NCBI GenBank assembly: GCA_031276235.1
Contig: JAISNL010000032.1
Span: forward strand, 1-38,721
Direction of reading: 5' to 3'
Origin: Prevotellaceae bacterium
Lineage (GTDB): Bacteria; Bacteroidota; Bacteroidia; Bacteroidales; UBA932
Length of the DNA: 38,721 nt
Within the stretch, counting starts at the first letter, position 1; each line of letters begins with the position of its first letter. Positions 1-8,678 of the stretch are shown in pieces. A program made the position numbers and the translations under genes. The notes under the pieces were generated by a model, which saw nothing but the letters and a program-made list of their open reading frames with translations, made no database searches and was not told where the DNA came from.

Positions 1-825
1 ACAAACCTGTCGCAGCGTAACCTTGTACAAAACCCAAGTATTTTGAGTGGAGATAATTTGTATCATACTGTCATCAGCGCAGGCAGCATGATAAGCGGCG
101 CAGATACCGCAAGATTAGATGGCTTTGTTATCAGAAACGGCAAGGCAAACGGCAGCGGCGCAATCACTGTAAACAGTCAGTCTATAAGCGCAAACAGCGG
201 CGGCGGAATATATTTTGCAAACTCTGCGCCAAATATAGTTAATGTAGAAATAAAAGGCAGCGAAGCATCAGCATCTGGCGGTGGGATATATGCAAATAAT
301 TCATCGCCAAAACTTATAAATGTGGTTGTGAGCGGGAATCTATCAGCGAGCGGCGGTGGTATCTATCTCAACGGCGGTTCGCCCGCGCTTACAAATATCA
401 CGGTAAGCGGCAACAGAGCAACAACAAGCGGCGGAGGAATATATACAAATAATTCATCTCCTCAAATTGGTAATTCCATAGTTTGGGGCAATGCCGCAGG
501 CAGCAGCAACAATATTTACAGCACAGGCGGTTCACCAGCATATCAATATTCGCTAATTCAGGATTTGAACCCATCAGGCGCAGGCAACATAAACGGTACA
601 AATCCGTCAAATGCTCCTGCCTTTATGCATCCTGTTTCAGCATCAGCCGCGCCAAGCATAGATGGTTATTATCGCCCTCAACTTGGCAGTCCAGCGCTCA
701 ACGCCGGCAACAACGCCCTCAACCGCGAACCGACAGACATTGAAAGCGCCCCCCGCATCCAAGAATCACAAATAGAATTAGGCGCATACGAAGTAAACTA
801 CAACTTTGAATGTAATTGCGAGTGA
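1..825 (+). CDS. Parallel beta-helix surface protein, C-terminal part (5' end outside window)
   Basis: The reading frame is open from base 1, so the first ATG at 43 is internal and the true start lies outside the window. The 274 visible residues are a run of short imperfect repeats rich in G-G-G-I-Y, N-S-S-P and V-S-G-N, typical of right-handed parallel beta-helix proteins. They end in a block reading SPALNAG, then IELGAYE, which resembles the 'choice-of-anchor Q' C-terminal module of secreted bacterial surface proteins (family knowledge). The last residues are NYNFECNCE. No Por-secretion C-terminal domain is visible. The same 825 bases occur without any gap on the minus strand at 34784-35608. 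The gene has a strong terminator directly after the stop. A surface or adhesin-like role is inference; no enzymatic motif is visible. Confidence 0.85.
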   Translation, partial: TNLSQRNLVQNPSILSGDNLYHTVISAGSMISGADTARLDGFVIRNGKANGSGAITVNSQSISANSGGGIYFANSAPNIVNVEIKGSEASASGGGIYANNSSPKLINVVVSGNLSASGGGIYLNGGSPALTNITVSGNRATTSGGGIYTNNSSPQIGNSIVWGNAAGSSNNIYSTGGSPAYQYSLIQDLNPSGAGNINGTNPSNAPAFMHPVSASAAPSIDGYYRPQLGSPALNAGNNALNREPTDIESAPRIQESQIELGAYEVNYNFECNCE

Positions 826-839
826 GTAAGTAAATGAGT

Positions 840-878
840 AAACCCATCCCGCAGGCGAAGCCTGCGGGATGGGTTTTT
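840..878 (+). terminator. Rho-independent terminator of the left beta-helix gene
   Basis: A 16-bp perfect GC-rich stem (841-856 with 860-875) closes on the three-base loop GAA and runs into TTTTT. It starts 15 bases after the stop codon. The stem contains the core CATCCCGCA/TGCGGGATG, which recurs in the terminator of the paralogous gene at 34730-34768. Confidence 0.9.
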
Positions 879-1082
879 GTTATAAATATTCGTCGCTACT
901 AACCGCTAAAGTTGCTTATGAATAATAAATTGCAAAAGAAGATTAGCAAAAAGATAATATTGTTACAGTAAATTGTATTCGTAATGACCGATTATATGTT
1001 TTTCATATTATCAAACTGGATTTAGTTGGAAAAAGTATGTAATGATAAATATTTGACAATCAGAAAATAAAAATTCTATTTT
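879..1082. other. AT-rich spacer between converging genes
   Basis: This stretch lies between the terminator of the left beta-helix gene and that of the ribosomal protein operon, in a 326-base gap between stop codons. It is AT-rich, and I see no ORF, RNA gene, promoter or repeat in it. Confidence 0.6.
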
Positions 1083-1125
1083 ATAAAAAGCGAGAATAGA
1101 GTCCTGTTCAGACTCTATTCTCTTT
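1083..1125 (-). terminator. Terminator of the rpsF-rpsR-rplI operon
   Basis: A 12-bp perfect stem (1092-1103 with 1111-1122, loop of seven bases) lies 27 bases past the rplI stop. Read on the minus strand it is followed by GCTTTTTAT, a terminator-like T tract. On the plus strand only TTT follows, so it fits the minus strand best. Confidence 0.8.
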
Positions 1126-1151
1126 AAGAATTACTAATCATGAAAAAAACT

Positions 1152-1604
1152 TTATTCCGCAACTACTTCAAATTTTATTGAAGATTTTATATCACGATAA
1201 ATTTTTATTTCTGCATCAAAAATTCCGAGTTCTTTTACATTACTTTCTCCTCCAAGCATTACAATATTTTTGCGATCTATTTCAAAACCTTTGGCTGCAA
1301 GAGCTTCTGCAATTTGAATATTTGTAATAGATCCGAAAATTTTACCTGTAGAGCTTGCTTTTGCGCCTACTGTAATTGTCAAACCTTCGAGTTTAGCAGC
1401 CAATGCTGTTGCATCTTCGCGAAGTTTTGTTTCTTTATGCGAGCGTTGGCGTATATTTTCGGCGTGCATCTTTTTTGCCGAAGACGTTGCCATTATTGCA
1501 AATCCTTGTGGAATAAGATAATTTGTAGCATATCCGTTTTTAACGGTTACAATATCATCTTTATGACCTAAATTTGAGACATCCTGTTTTAATATAATTT
1601 CCAT
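1152..1604 (-). CDS. rplI: 50S ribosomal protein L9
   Basis: A 150-residue protein of normal length for bacterial L9, which binds 23S rRNA at the base of the L1 stalk. The N-terminal domain shows the L9 signature: a K-D-V-x-N-L-G start, then V-K-N-G-Y-A-x-N-Y-L-I-P-Q-G (about residues 21-34). A long charged connecting helix follows (about 45-75), and then the C-terminal domain. The start ATG at 1604 has an AGGAGA ribosome binding site about eight bases upstream. It is the last gene of the rpsF-rpsR-rplI operon, 18 bases after rpsR, and is followed by a terminator. The gene order S6-S18-L9 is the classical bacterial one, which supports the call. Confidence 0.97.
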   Translation of the reverse strand: MEIILKQDVSNLGHKDDIVTVKNGYATNYLIPQGFAIMATSSAKKMHAENIRQRSHKETKLREDATALAAKLEGLTITVGAKASSTGKIFGSITNIQIAEALAAKGFEIDRKNIVMLGGESNVKELGIFDAEIKIYRDIKSSIKFEVVAE

Positions 1605-1622
1605 TTCAATTTCTCCTGCAAA

Positions 1623-1883
1623 TTATTTCAACATATCGGTTACAAATGGAAGCAAAGCGAGATGACGCGCACGTTTTACGGCTTGTCCCACTTTGCGTTG
1701 AAATTTCAACGATGTTCCTGTCAGTCGGCGAGGAAGAATTTTCCCCTGCTCGTTCAAAAATTTTTTCAAAAATTCTGCATCTTTATAATCAACATATTTG
1801 ATGCCTGCTTTTTTGAAACGGCAATATTTTTTGCGTTTTACATCCGTTTTTGTAGGATTTAAATATCTTATTTCGTCTGTCAT
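1623..1883 (-). CDS. rpsR: 30S ribosomal protein S18
   Basis: I place the start at the ATG at 1883, giving 86 residues beginning [10 protein letters not shown]. That ATG is preceded by AGGAGA at good spacing. The frame is open further upstream to 1940, but that would run into rpsF and add 19 residues unlike S18. The family core is visible: K-K-Y-C-R-F, Y-K-D, then [10 protein letters not shown] and the basic C-terminal segment ending in [11 protein letters not shown]18 sits on the 30S platform and pairs with S6, which is encoded immediately upstream, 16 bases away. It belongs to the rpsF-rpsR-rplI operon. Confidence 0.96.
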   Translation of the reverse strand: MTDEIRYLNPTKTDVKRKKYCRFKKAGIKYVDYKDAEFLKKFLNEQGKILPRRLTGTSLKFQRKVGQAVKRARHLALLPFVTDMLK

Positions 1884-1899
1884 GTTCTTTTCTCCTACT

Positions 1900-2235
1900 T
1901 TAATTTTCGTTGTTATTTCTTCGTTTTTCAGCATATTCAACAGCGTGTTTATCCATTCTGAAAGTTAAAAAACGAATAATACGCTCGTCGCGTCTATACT
2001 GAATTTCGAGTTTGTTAATAAGTTCACCTTCCGCCATAAATTCGATAAGATGATAAAAACCTGTGGTTTTTTTCTGGATTGGGTAAGCCAGCTTTCTCAA
2101 GCCCCAATCGTCTTCGTAAACTATTTCGCTACCGTTTTCGGTAAGAAAATTACGAAATTTTTTAACTGTTTCCTTTACCTGACTTTCTGATAAAACGGGA
2201 GTTACGATGAAAACAGTTTCATAATGATTCAACAT
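1900..2235 (-). CDS. rpsF: 30S ribosomal protein S6
   Basis: A 111-residue protein, close to the usual S6 length. It starts [13 protein letters not shown], and the features R-x-L-A-Y-P-I-x-K (around residues 47-55) and [10 protein letters not shown] (around 80-89) are those of S6. S6 forms a heterodimer with S18 on the 30S platform. It is the first gene of the operon, with a Bacteroidota-type promoter about 50 bases upstream. No clear purine-rich ribosome binding site precedes the ATG; the leader is AT-rich, as is common in this phylum. Confidence 0.96.
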   Translation of the reverse strand: MLNHYETVFIVTPVLSESQVKETVKKFRNFLTENGSEIVYEDDWGLRKLAYPIQKKTTGFYHLIEFMAEGELINKLEIQYRRDERIIRFLTFRMDKHAVEYAEKRRNNNEN

Positions 2236-2286
2236 AATTTTATTCTAAAATTTTATTATTAATGTAATTATTAAATTTTCGAGCGG

Positions 2287-2316
2287 CAAAGGTAATCAAA
2301 ATTTATGAATTGCAAA
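2287..2316 (-). promoter_or_regulatory. Promoter of the rpsF operon
   Basis: Read on the minus strand, a TACCTTTG box (2294-2287) matches the Bacteroidota -7 consensus TAnnTTTG. A TTTG (2316-2313) lies 18 bases upstream as the -33 element. The predicted transcription start would be about 45 bases before the rpsF ATG. Confidence 0.7.
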
Positions 2317-2588
2317 ATAATATTCAATTTTTTTTGTCGTTTTTTCGGTACAAAGATGCTCAACTCCGCATTATTTTTCAAAAAAAATATTATTATTTTA
2401 TTAATATTTAACAAAATACGGTATTTATAATGAACAACTATCTAATATGAATTAAAAATTAATTTGTGCCAAAAAAGAAAATACTTGCTGACATACGATA
2501 TTCAAATTCGTTTTATTTTTCCCATATTTTTATGCTGACTTAACAATATTTAGTGATGTTTATACATGAAAATCATAATAAATAGGGA
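2317..2588. other. AT-rich spacer between divergent operons
   Basis: Most of the 404-base gap between rpsF and the flavodoxin gene. Apart from the two divergent promoters at its edges I see no ORF, RNA gene or repeat. It is strongly AT-rich. Confidence 0.5.
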
Positions 2589-2619
2589 TTGCCATATAAA
2601 AAATATGCCTGTACCTTTG
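2589..2619 (+). promoter_or_regulatory. Promoter of the flavodoxin gene
   Basis: TTG at 2589-2591 and TACCTTTG at 2612-2619 are separated by 20 bases, an excellent match to the Bacteroidota sigma-ABfr promoter. The flavodoxin ATG follows 20 bases after the -7 box, so the leader is very short. Confidence 0.75.
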
Positions 2620-2639
2620 CACTCAAAAAATAAACAGAT

Positions 2640-3140
2640 ATGAGTAAAATTGGAATTTTTTATGGTTCAACAACCGGAAATACAAAAGACATAGCAGTAA
2701 AAATAGCCGAGAAATTAGGAATAAACTCGGCAGATGTACACGACGTTGCATCAGGATACGTTGATTTTGACAATTATGATGTATTGCTTTTCGGAACATC
2801 AACATGGGGATTTGGAGATTTGCAGGATGACTGGGAAGATTACAAAAAGAAATTGGCATCGGCAAATTTGGCAAGTAAAAAAGCGGCTTTATTTGGTTGT
2901 GGCGATTCTTCTGCATATTCTGATTCTTTTTGCGATGCTTTGGGGAAAATTTATAGCATAATAAATGAAAAAGGATGCACAGTAATCGGCATGGTTGATA
3001 TAGACGGATATTCGTTTGATTCGTCCGAAGCGGTAATAGATAATAAATTTGCAGGCTTGCCGCTTGATGTAAACAACGAAGACAATCTTACAGAAAGCCG
3101 TTTGGATGCATGGATTAACCTGTTAAAGAAAGAAATGTAA
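2640..3140 (+). CDS. fldA: Flavodoxin, long-chain type
   Basis: A 166-residue FMN-binding electron carrier, the size of long-chain flavodoxins. The N terminus KIGIFYGSTTGNT carries the phosphate-binding loop (S-T-T-G-N-T, residues 10-15). A second isoalloxazine-binding segment G-T-S-T-W-G-F-G-D-L follows (around 57-66). The third, G-C-G-D, lies near residue 90. Flavodoxin is a cytoplasmic low-potential redox partner, for example for radical SAM enzymes and pyruvate:ferredoxin-type reactions (family knowledge). The radical SAM enzyme lipA lies 3.5 kb downstream, but no operon link is shown. The gene has its own promoter and its own terminator, so it is probably monocistronic. Confidence 0.95.
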   Translation: MSKIGIFYGSTTGNTKDIAVKIAEKLGINSADVHDVASGYVDFDNYDVLLFGTSTWGFGDLQDDWEDYKKKLASANLASKKAALFGCGDSSAYSDSFCDALGKIYSIINEKGCTVIGMVDIDGYSFDSSEAVIDNKFAGLPLDVNNEDNLTESRLDAWINLLKKEM

Positions 3141-3182
3141 TATATAAATTTACGAAGCCACTCGGAAATTATTAATTAAACA

Positions 3183-3227
3183 CGGGAAAATCAGACAATA
3201 TTAATTTGCCTGATTTTTTTATTCCCG
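3183..3227 (+). terminator. Terminator after the flavodoxin gene
   Basis: An inverted repeat of AAATCAG around 3188-3194 with CTGATTT around 3210-3216 is followed by a run of seven T. An outer CGGGAA/TTCCCG pair extends the stem beyond the T tract. It lies about 45 bases after the stop codon. Confidence 0.7.
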
Positions 3228-3329
3228 ATACTGTAAATTGAACAAAAAAAATTTGCATCAAAAGTCAATAATCAATATATACAGTTCCGACTTTCAGACA
3301 GTTTTTAATCAACCATAAAAATATTTCAT

Positions 3330-3337
3330 TATTTTTG
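3330..3337 (+). promoter_or_regulatory. Candidate -7 box of dsbD
   Basis: TATTTTTG matches TAnnTTTG 37 bases before the dsbD ATG at 3374. I find no convincing TTG at -33. The frame runs open through this box with a TTG at 3335, so the box argues against that upstream start. Confidence 0.45.
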
Positions 3338-3373
3338 CATTTTAATTTGAACATAATAAAAAATAAAGAAAAT

Positions 3374-5362
3374 ATGAAAATTTTATTTCGCTACATATCA
3401 ATAATAACAATCATGCTGTGCGCAACATTAAGTTTTGCGCAACCAAATCCTGTTAGTTGGAAAACATCAATATCACAAATTGAAGATTCTGTTTATCAGA
3501 TAGTTTTTGAAGCAGATATTGAAAATCACTGGCATTTGTACGATATTGGACCTTATGAAAATGGACCAAATGCAACAACATTTAAATTCGATTTACCTGC
3601 AAACGTAAATTTAATCGGCAATATCGAAATGCTGGACAAACCGTTTATAAAATATGATGACATGTTTGAGATGGAAATCGGACTGTTTGAAAAAAGAGCG
3701 AGATTTGGTCAGAAAATAAAACTTGCAGGCAAAAGCGCAACAATAAAAGCCAATGTAGAATGGATGGTTTGCGATGACAAACAATGCCTGCCGCCTGTTG
3801 ACGAAGATTTTACTGTAAACATCGGAGCGAAAAGCAATACGGAAAATTCAAATATTGCAGCAGAACAGCAGAATCAACTTGCAGATGCAAGTCAAAACGA
3901 CAGCGACAAGTCGCTATGGTCTTATATTATCGATGCAATTTTATGGGGGCTGATAGCAATTCTCACTCCCTGCGTTTTCCCGATGCTGCCGATGACTGTA
4001 TCGTTTTTTATGAAAGGATCGAAAAACAAAGCCAAAGGCAAAGCAGATGCATCTGTTTACGGATTTTTCATAATATTGCTCTACACTTTGCCGATAGCCG
4101 CCATTATTTTGATAATACGAACAGTAGGCGGAGATGACACAACTGCAAATATTTTTAACTGGCTGTCAACTCACTGGTTGCCAAATACAATATTTTTCCT
4201 TGTGTTTATAATTTTTGCAGCATCCTTTTTCGGCGCATTCGATATAACGCTACCGAGTTGGATGGTCAATAAAAGCGACAAAAATGCTGATAAAGGCGGA
4301 ATTATAGGAATATTTTTTATGGCATTGACTCTGGTTCTTGTTTCTTTTTCGTGTACAGGACCAATTGTCAGCACAATAATAATCAAAGCATTTGCAGGCG
4401 AATTTTGGACTCCGATAGTCGTCATGCTTGTGTTTTCTACAGTGTTTGCGTTTCCGTTCATACTTACGGCGCTGTTTCCTGCGGTATTAAACAAATTGCC
4501 GAAAAGCGGCGGATGGCTCAATTCCGTAAAAGTTATTCTCGGATTTATTGAAGTTGCATTGAGCTTGAAATTTCTCGGAACTGTCGATCAGGCTTATCAT
4601 TTGCACATTCTTGACCGCGAAATTTATCTAGCTGTCTGGATTGTAGTATTTTCACTAATGGGATTTTATCTTTTGGGCAAAATCAAATTTGCTCACGACA
4701 GCGACATCAAACATATTGGAGTAGGGCGTCTTACATTGGTAATCATCACATTCAGTTTTGTCGTTTATTTGATTCCCGGAATGTGGGGCGCTCCGCTTAA
4801 AGCGCTTTCGGGCTATCTTACTCCTATTACAACTCAAGATTTTGTGATAGAATCGCAAGCATCTTCATTGCAGTTAAATGATGAGGGGAAAAACGTTAAA
4901 TACAGCGATTTTTTACATCTTCCTCACGGGTTGAAAGGATTTTTCGATTACAAGGAAGCAAGCGCGTATGCTGAAAAAGCAGGAAAACCTTTGTTTATTG
5001 ATATTACGGGACATGGCTGCGTAAATTGCCGCGAAATGGAAGCCAGAGTTTGGTCTGCGCCCGAAGTACTTGAAATATTGAATAATTACTATGTCGTTCT
5101 GGCACTTTATATTGACGACAGGAAAACATTACCCAAAGCCGACTGGATTACAACCGAAAACGGCAAAATATTGAAAACGCTTGGTAAAATAAATTTCAAT
5201 TTCGTTTTCAACAAATATAATGCAATATCGCAGCCGCATTATGTTTTGGAAGGGCGCAACGGTAAAATTCTTGTACCTCCGCGCAATTATGATTTGGATA
5301 TAAACGGTTTTGTTCAATTTTTGAAAAGCGGAATAGAAGCGTATAAGAATGATAAACAGTAA
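3374..5362 (+). CDS. dsbD: Thiol:disulfide interchange protein DsbD (transmembrane thiol reductase)
   Basis: DsbD passes electrons from cytoplasmic thioredoxin across the inner membrane to periplasmic thiol proteins, cytochrome c maturation or peroxide defence. All three domains are present in 662 residues. A signal peptide (1-22, cleavage about SFA/Q) leads into the N-terminal alpha domain with Cys133 and Cys138 followed by L-P-P. A membrane domain of about eight helices starts near residue 185 and has Cys200 in L-T-P-C-V-F-P and Cys327 in S-F-S-C-T-G-P. The C-terminal thioredoxin-like domain has C-V-N-C at 549-552. All six catalytic cysteines are therefore visible. I start at the ATG at 3374, because the upstream in-frame TTG at 3335 overlaps the likely promoter. 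It precedes rsgA by 85 bases. Confidence 0.93.
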   Translation: MKILFRYISIITIMLCATLSFAQPNPVSWKTSISQIEDSVYQIVFEADIENHWHLYDIGPYENGPNATTFKFDLPANVNLIGNIEMLDKPFIKYDDMFEMEIGLFEKRARFGQKIKLAGKSATIKANVEWMVCDDKQCLPPVDEDFTVNIGAKSNTENSNIAAEQQNQLADASQNDSDKSLWSYIIDAILWGLIAILTPCVFPMLPMTVSFFMKGSKNKAKGKADASVYGFFIILLYTLPIAAIILIIRTVGGDDTTANIFNWLSTHWLPNTIFFLVFIIFAASFFGAFDITLPSWMVNKSDKNADKGGIIGIFFMALTLVLVSFSCTGPIVSTIIIKAFAGEFWTPIVVMLVFSTVFAFPFILTALFPAVLNKLPKSGGWLNSVKVILGFIEVALSLKFLGTVDQAYHLHILDREIYLAVWIVVFSLMGFYLLGKIKFAHDSDIKHIGVGRLTLVIITFSFVVYLIPGMWGAPLKALSGYLTPITTQDFVIESQASSLQLNDEGKNVKYSDFLHLPHGLKGFFDYKEASAYAEKAGKPLFIDITGHGCVNCREMEARVWSAPEVLEILNNYYVVLALYIDDRKTLPKADWITTENGKILKTLGKINFNFVFNKYNAISQPHYVLEGRNGKILVPPRNYDLDINGFVQFLKSGIEAYKNDKQ

Positions 5363-5447
5363 AATGCAAAAATTTTATTTAATCAAATCTGGCTGATGTG
5401 TGATTTCACGGATTATGATATTGTTATAGTAAAAAAAATAAAAAACA

Positions 5448-6386
5448 ATGAAAACGGGAACAGTGATAAAACACGCAGGTATTCAATACACGGCGCTGCT
5501 GAACGAAAACGGCAAGCGTATAAGTTGCACTTTGCGCGGAAAATTGCGCCTTAATGAAGACAAAACCACCAATCCCGTTGCCGTAGGCGATATTGTTGAT
5601 ATTGATTTTGATGAAAATAATAATTCGGGAATAATCGTAAATGTTCATCCGCGCAAAAACTATATAATCCGCAAACCGTCAAACCTGTCGAAACAGTCTC
5701 ATATAGTTGCAGCAAACATCGATACGGCTTTCCTTGTTGTTACAGTTACAATGCCCGAAACTAAACTCGAATTTGTTGACAGATTTTTGCTTACTACCGA
5801 AGCCTATCATATACATACAATAATAATTGTAAATAAAACAGATTTGTATAAAACAGACATTTTGAAGCAATCGCTTGCCGAGTTTAAAGATATTTACGGC
5901 AAAGCAGGTTACGAAATACTGGAAATATCGGCAACCGAAGAAATCAATATTAACATACTGAAAGAAAAATTGAAAGATAAAGTTTCCGTATTTCTGGGCA
6001 ATTCTGGAACAGGCAAATCAACGTTGATAAATAGTATTGACGGTTCGTACAAGGCTAAAACAGGCAAAATGTCAGAGGCTCACAAATCTGGAATGCATAC
6101 CACAACATTTTACGAAATGTTTAATCTCAATTTTGGCGGATACATCATTGACACTCCGGGCATAAAAGGCTTCGGACTGACAGATGAATTTGAAAAGACC
6201 GAACTGTACCATTTTTTCCCCGAAATTTTCAAGTTTTCAAAAAAATGCAAATACAATCCGTGTCTGCATACGCACGAGCCGCAATGCGAAGTGAAACTCG
6301 CCGTTGAACGCGGAGACATTGCAAATTCGCGATACAATAACTATTTGAAAATTATGAACAGCGACAATGCCAAATACAGATACTGA
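5448..6386 (+). CDS. rsgA: Ribosome small-subunit biogenesis GTPase RsgA
   Basis: RsgA (YjeQ/YloQ) is a circularly permuted GTPase that checks late 30S assembly. The 312 residues show the permuted order. An OB-fold with K-L-R-L comes first (about 1-70), then G4 N-K-T-D (129-132) and G5 S-A-T (161-163). The P-loop G-N-S-G-T-G-K-S-T (184-192) and G3 D-T-P-G (235-238) follow. The C-terminal zinc site is made by Cys267, Cys272, His274 and Cys280. It is downstream of dsbD and may be cotranscribed, but no promoter is clear in the 85-base gap. Nothing is missing compared with the family. Confidence 0.96.
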   Translation: MKTGTVIKHAGIQYTALLNENGKRISCTLRGKLRLNEDKTTNPVAVGDIVDIDFDENNNSGIIVNVHPRKNYIIRKPSNLSKQSHIVAANIDTAFLVVTVTMPETKLEFVDRFLLTTEAYHIHTIIIVNKTDLYKTDILKQSLAEFKDIYGKAGYEILEISATEEININILKEKLKDKVSVFLGNSGTGKSTLINSIDGSYKAKTGKMSEAHKSGMHTTTFYEMFNLNFGGYIIDTPGIKGFGLTDEFEKTELYHFFPEIFKFSKKCKYNPCLHTHEPQCEVKLAVERGDIANSRYNNYLKIMNSDNAKYRY

Positions 6387-6477
6387 CATTATTATATGCA
6401 AAATAAAATTTTACAGTTCTTTTGTTTCCGAATTAACATATTGAAAAAACGGCAGCGCCATAATTGTATAATACTGC

Positions 6478-6528
6478 AACCACGCACCGCATCATTGCGA
6501 AGGCTTTAGCCTGAAGCAATCCAGAAAA
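6478..6528 (+). repeat. Dispersed intergenic repeat, copy 1
   Basis: About 50 bases beginning CAACCACGCA and containing TCATTGCGAAGG, then GAAGCAATCCAGAAAA. The same start and end, with a different middle, occur at 10157-10203. It lies in the 219-base gap between rsgA and lipA. The inner part forms a short hairpin (AGGCTTTAGCCT). It looks like a small REP-like or MITE-like element; its mobility is unknown. Confidence 0.6.
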
Positions 6529-6577
6529 TAACAAAAAGGGGAAACACGCCACAGAATGGCGGCAATCTTTTTATTAT

Positions 6578-6585
6578 TATCTTTG
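6578..6585 (+). promoter_or_regulatory. Candidate -7 box of lipA
   Basis: TATCTTTG matches TAnnTTTG exactly and lies 21 bases before the lipA ATG. The -33 region shows no clear TTG. Confidence 0.5.
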
Positions 6586-6605
6586 CGGTCATACACAAAA
6601 ATATT

Positions 6606-7457
6606 ATGTTAACAGAGAAACGGAAGCCGGACTGGCTAAAAATAAAATTACAGCACAATAAACTTTCGGTACAGGTGAGCGATACGGTGCGCAAACATCA
6701 ACTGCATACAATATGCACAAGCGGGAAATGCCCCAATCAGGGCGAATGCTGGAACTGCGGCACGGCTACATTTATGATATGCGGAGATGTATGCACGCGT
6801 TCATGCAAATTTTGCAACGTAAAATCAGGGAAACCATTAAACCTTGACCCAAACGAACCCGAAAATATTGCAGAGGCTGTGAAACTGTTAAAACTGAAAC
6901 ATGTTGTAATTACATCTGTTGACAGAGACGACCTTGCAGATTTGGGAGCTTCGCACTGGGCGGCGGTGATAAAAGCCGTGAAATCAAAAAATCCTGCGGT
7001 TACAATGGAAACGCTGATTCCAGATTTTCAGGGAAGAAAAAATCTGATAGATTTGATTATGAAAGCCAGCCCTGAAGTAATTTCACATAATCTTGAAACA
7101 GTAAGGCGACTGTCAAAATACATACGCAGCAAAGCAAGCTACGAAACATCGATGGAAGTTGTACGGCAAATTGCATCGTCGGATATCACGGCAAAGTCGG
7201 GAATTATGCTCGGACTTGGCGAAACGCATAACGAAATTCTTGAAACAATGGACGATTTACTTGATGCCGGTTGCAGCGTGATGACCATAGGACAGTATCT
7301 GCGCCCGTCGAAACAAAATATTGAAGTGGCAGAATATATACAGCCAAAAATATTTGAACAGTATCGCAGTATCGGGCTTGAAAAAGGATTTGCTCATGTA
7401 GAAAGCGCTCCTTTGGTAAGGTCGAGCTATCACGCCGAAAGGCATGTAAAACATTAA
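6606..7457 (+). CDS. lipA: Lipoyl synthase (radical SAM)
   Basis: LipA inserts two sulfur atoms into protein-bound octanoate to make lipoate for 2-oxoacid dehydrogenases and glycine cleavage. In 283 residues both iron-sulfur sites are visible. The auxiliary cluster motif C-x4-C-x5-C is at Cys37, Cys42 and Cys48. The radical SAM motif C-x3-C-x2-C is at Cys63, Cys67 and Cys70. The C-terminal R-S-S-Y motif, whose serine ligates the auxiliary cluster, lies near residue 270. The length is at the short end for the family but complete. lipB starts 40 bases downstream on the same strand, so the two steps of lipoate assembly are probably cotranscribed. Confidence 0.96.
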   Translation: MLTEKRKPDWLKIKLQHNKLSVQVSDTVRKHQLHTICTSGKCPNQGECWNCGTATFMICGDVCTRSCKFCNVKSGKPLNLDPNEPENIAEAVKLLKLKHVVITSVDRDDLADLGASHWAAVIKAVKSKNPAVTMETLIPDFQGRKNLIDLIMKASPEVISHNLETVRRLSKYIRSKASYETSMEVVRQIASSDITAKSGIMLGLGETHNEILETMDDLLDAGCSVMTIGQYLRPSKQNIEVAEYIQPKIFEQYRSIGLEKGFAHVESAPLVRSSYHAERHVKH

Positions 7458-7497
7458 AAGCAAAAATATTAATCGCAACGTATTAAAATTATTGATA

Positions 7498-8172
7498 ATG
7501 ATAAAAACAAGATTAATTGATTTAAAAACATCGGGGTATAGAGAAACATGGACGCAGCAGCAACTTTTGCTTGAGCGGTTGAAAGAAGAAAAACGGCTTG
7601 GGCGGCAGAGCATAAATTATCTGTTGCTTGTAGAACATCCTCATGTATATACGCTCGGACGCAACGGCGACCAGCAAAACATGCTGATAGATGCAATTCA
7701 ACTGAAAACAAAAAATGCCGAATTTATCAAAGTTGATCGCGGCGGCGATATCACTTATCACGGACCGGGGCAACTTGTTGCATACCCTGTTATTCGTTTG
7801 GATATGTTTGAAACAGGAATCAAAGAATACGTAAATCGTTTGGAAGAAGTTGTTATTCACACGCTATACAAATATGCAATAAAAGGCGAACGGCAGAAAG
7901 GCGCTATAGGAGTGTGGCTTGATGCCGACACCGAAACGGCGCGTAAAATATGCGCTATAGGAGTAAAATGTTCGGGCTTTGTTACCATGCACGGTTTTGC
8001 ATTGAATATAAATACCGATTTGAATTATTTTAATTATATCAATCCCTGCGGTTTTGTGAACAAAGGAGTAACATCAATAGAAAAAGAATTAAAACATAAA
8101 GTTGATTTTGAAGAAGTAAAAACATTTATTCTGCAAAATTTTGCAGAAGTTTTCGGAATGGAGTTTGTTTGA
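7498..8172 (+). CDS. lipB: Octanoyl-[acyl carrier protein]:protein transferase LipB
   Basis: LipB moves octanoate from acyl carrier protein to lipoyl domains, the step before LipA. I start at the ATG at 7498 (224 residues); an in-frame TTG at 7492 would add only two residues. Family motifs are visible: L-G-R-N-G-D around 53-58, R-G-G-D-I-T-Y-H-G-P-G-Q at 81-92, the catalytic Lys157 in A-I-G-V-K and the acyl-carrying Cys184 in N-P-C-G-F. It follows lipA by 40 bases and is likely in the same transcript. No terminator is obvious after the stop. Confidence 0.95.
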   Translation: MIKTRLIDLKTSGYRETWTQQQLLLERLKEEKRLGRQSINYLLLVEHPHVYTLGRNGDQQNMLIDAIQLKTKNAEFIKVDRGGDITYHGPGQLVAYPVIRLDMFETGIKEYVNRLEEVVIHTLYKYAIKGERQKGAIGVWLDADTETARKICAIGVKCSGFVTMHGFALNINTDLNYFNYINPCGFVNKGVTSIEKELKHKVDFEEVKTFILQNFAEVFGMEFV

Positions 8173-8556
8173 AAAATTCCCCGCTCCAAATATCAGCATT
8201 GATACCGCGAGATAGGATTTTTGCAGTCTTCGCTACTCATATCTTGCTCCATGCAAAGCCATCCCAGTTCCGAACTAGGAATTCCTCGCTTTTCGTGACA
8301 AAATGGCAGTTTTGACAGTTGACTGTTATTTTTTCACTTTTCACTTATTAATCGGAAAGAATGAATAATGAGGTAATGAGGCTGTGATAGTTGGTTTATT
8401 GCGGTTGCTGATGTTGTTTTGTTGGGAAAATCAGGTCAAAATGAGGTTTTCTTTTGCTATACCTTTATTTATTTTTCATCGCTTAAAATGAATATAAATT
8501 AAAAAACATTTTCATTTTTTTTTGCAGTCTTATACATCCATGTAAACATTTATTTG
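8173..8556. other. Intergenic region without a gene, with a dispersed repeat
   Basis: Most of the 506-base gap between lipB and the aminopeptidase gene. It holds the repeat at 8285-8317, followed by a GACAGTTGACTGTTATTTTTT stretch that resembles 10082-10107. Otherwise it is low-complexity AT-rich sequence, and I see no ORF or RNA gene. Confidence 0.5.
8285..8317 (+). repeat. Dispersed repeat with CCTCGCTTTT and GTGACAAAATG, copy 1
   Basis: The sequence CCTCGCTTTTCGTGACAAAA continues as TGGCAGTTTTGA. It recurs at 17991-18022 with only two or so differences, directly after the 42-base tandem repeat array. Both copies are intergenic and on the plus strand. Confidence 0.6.
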
Positions 8557-8564
8557 TATTTTTG
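8557..8564 (+). promoter_or_regulatory. Candidate -7 box of the aminopeptidase gene
   Basis: TATTTTTG matches TAnnTTTG about 115 bases before the ATG at 8679. The leader would be long and AT-rich, and no strong TTG is seen at -33, so this is tentative. Confidence 0.35.
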
Positions 8565-8678
8565 CTTTGCTAATAAAAAAATCAAAAAAAGTATTTTTTT
8601 TATTAGTTTTATTAAAAAAATATTTTAACAAAAGACTTTAATATCAATAAATAACGATTAATTTAAAATTATAAAATA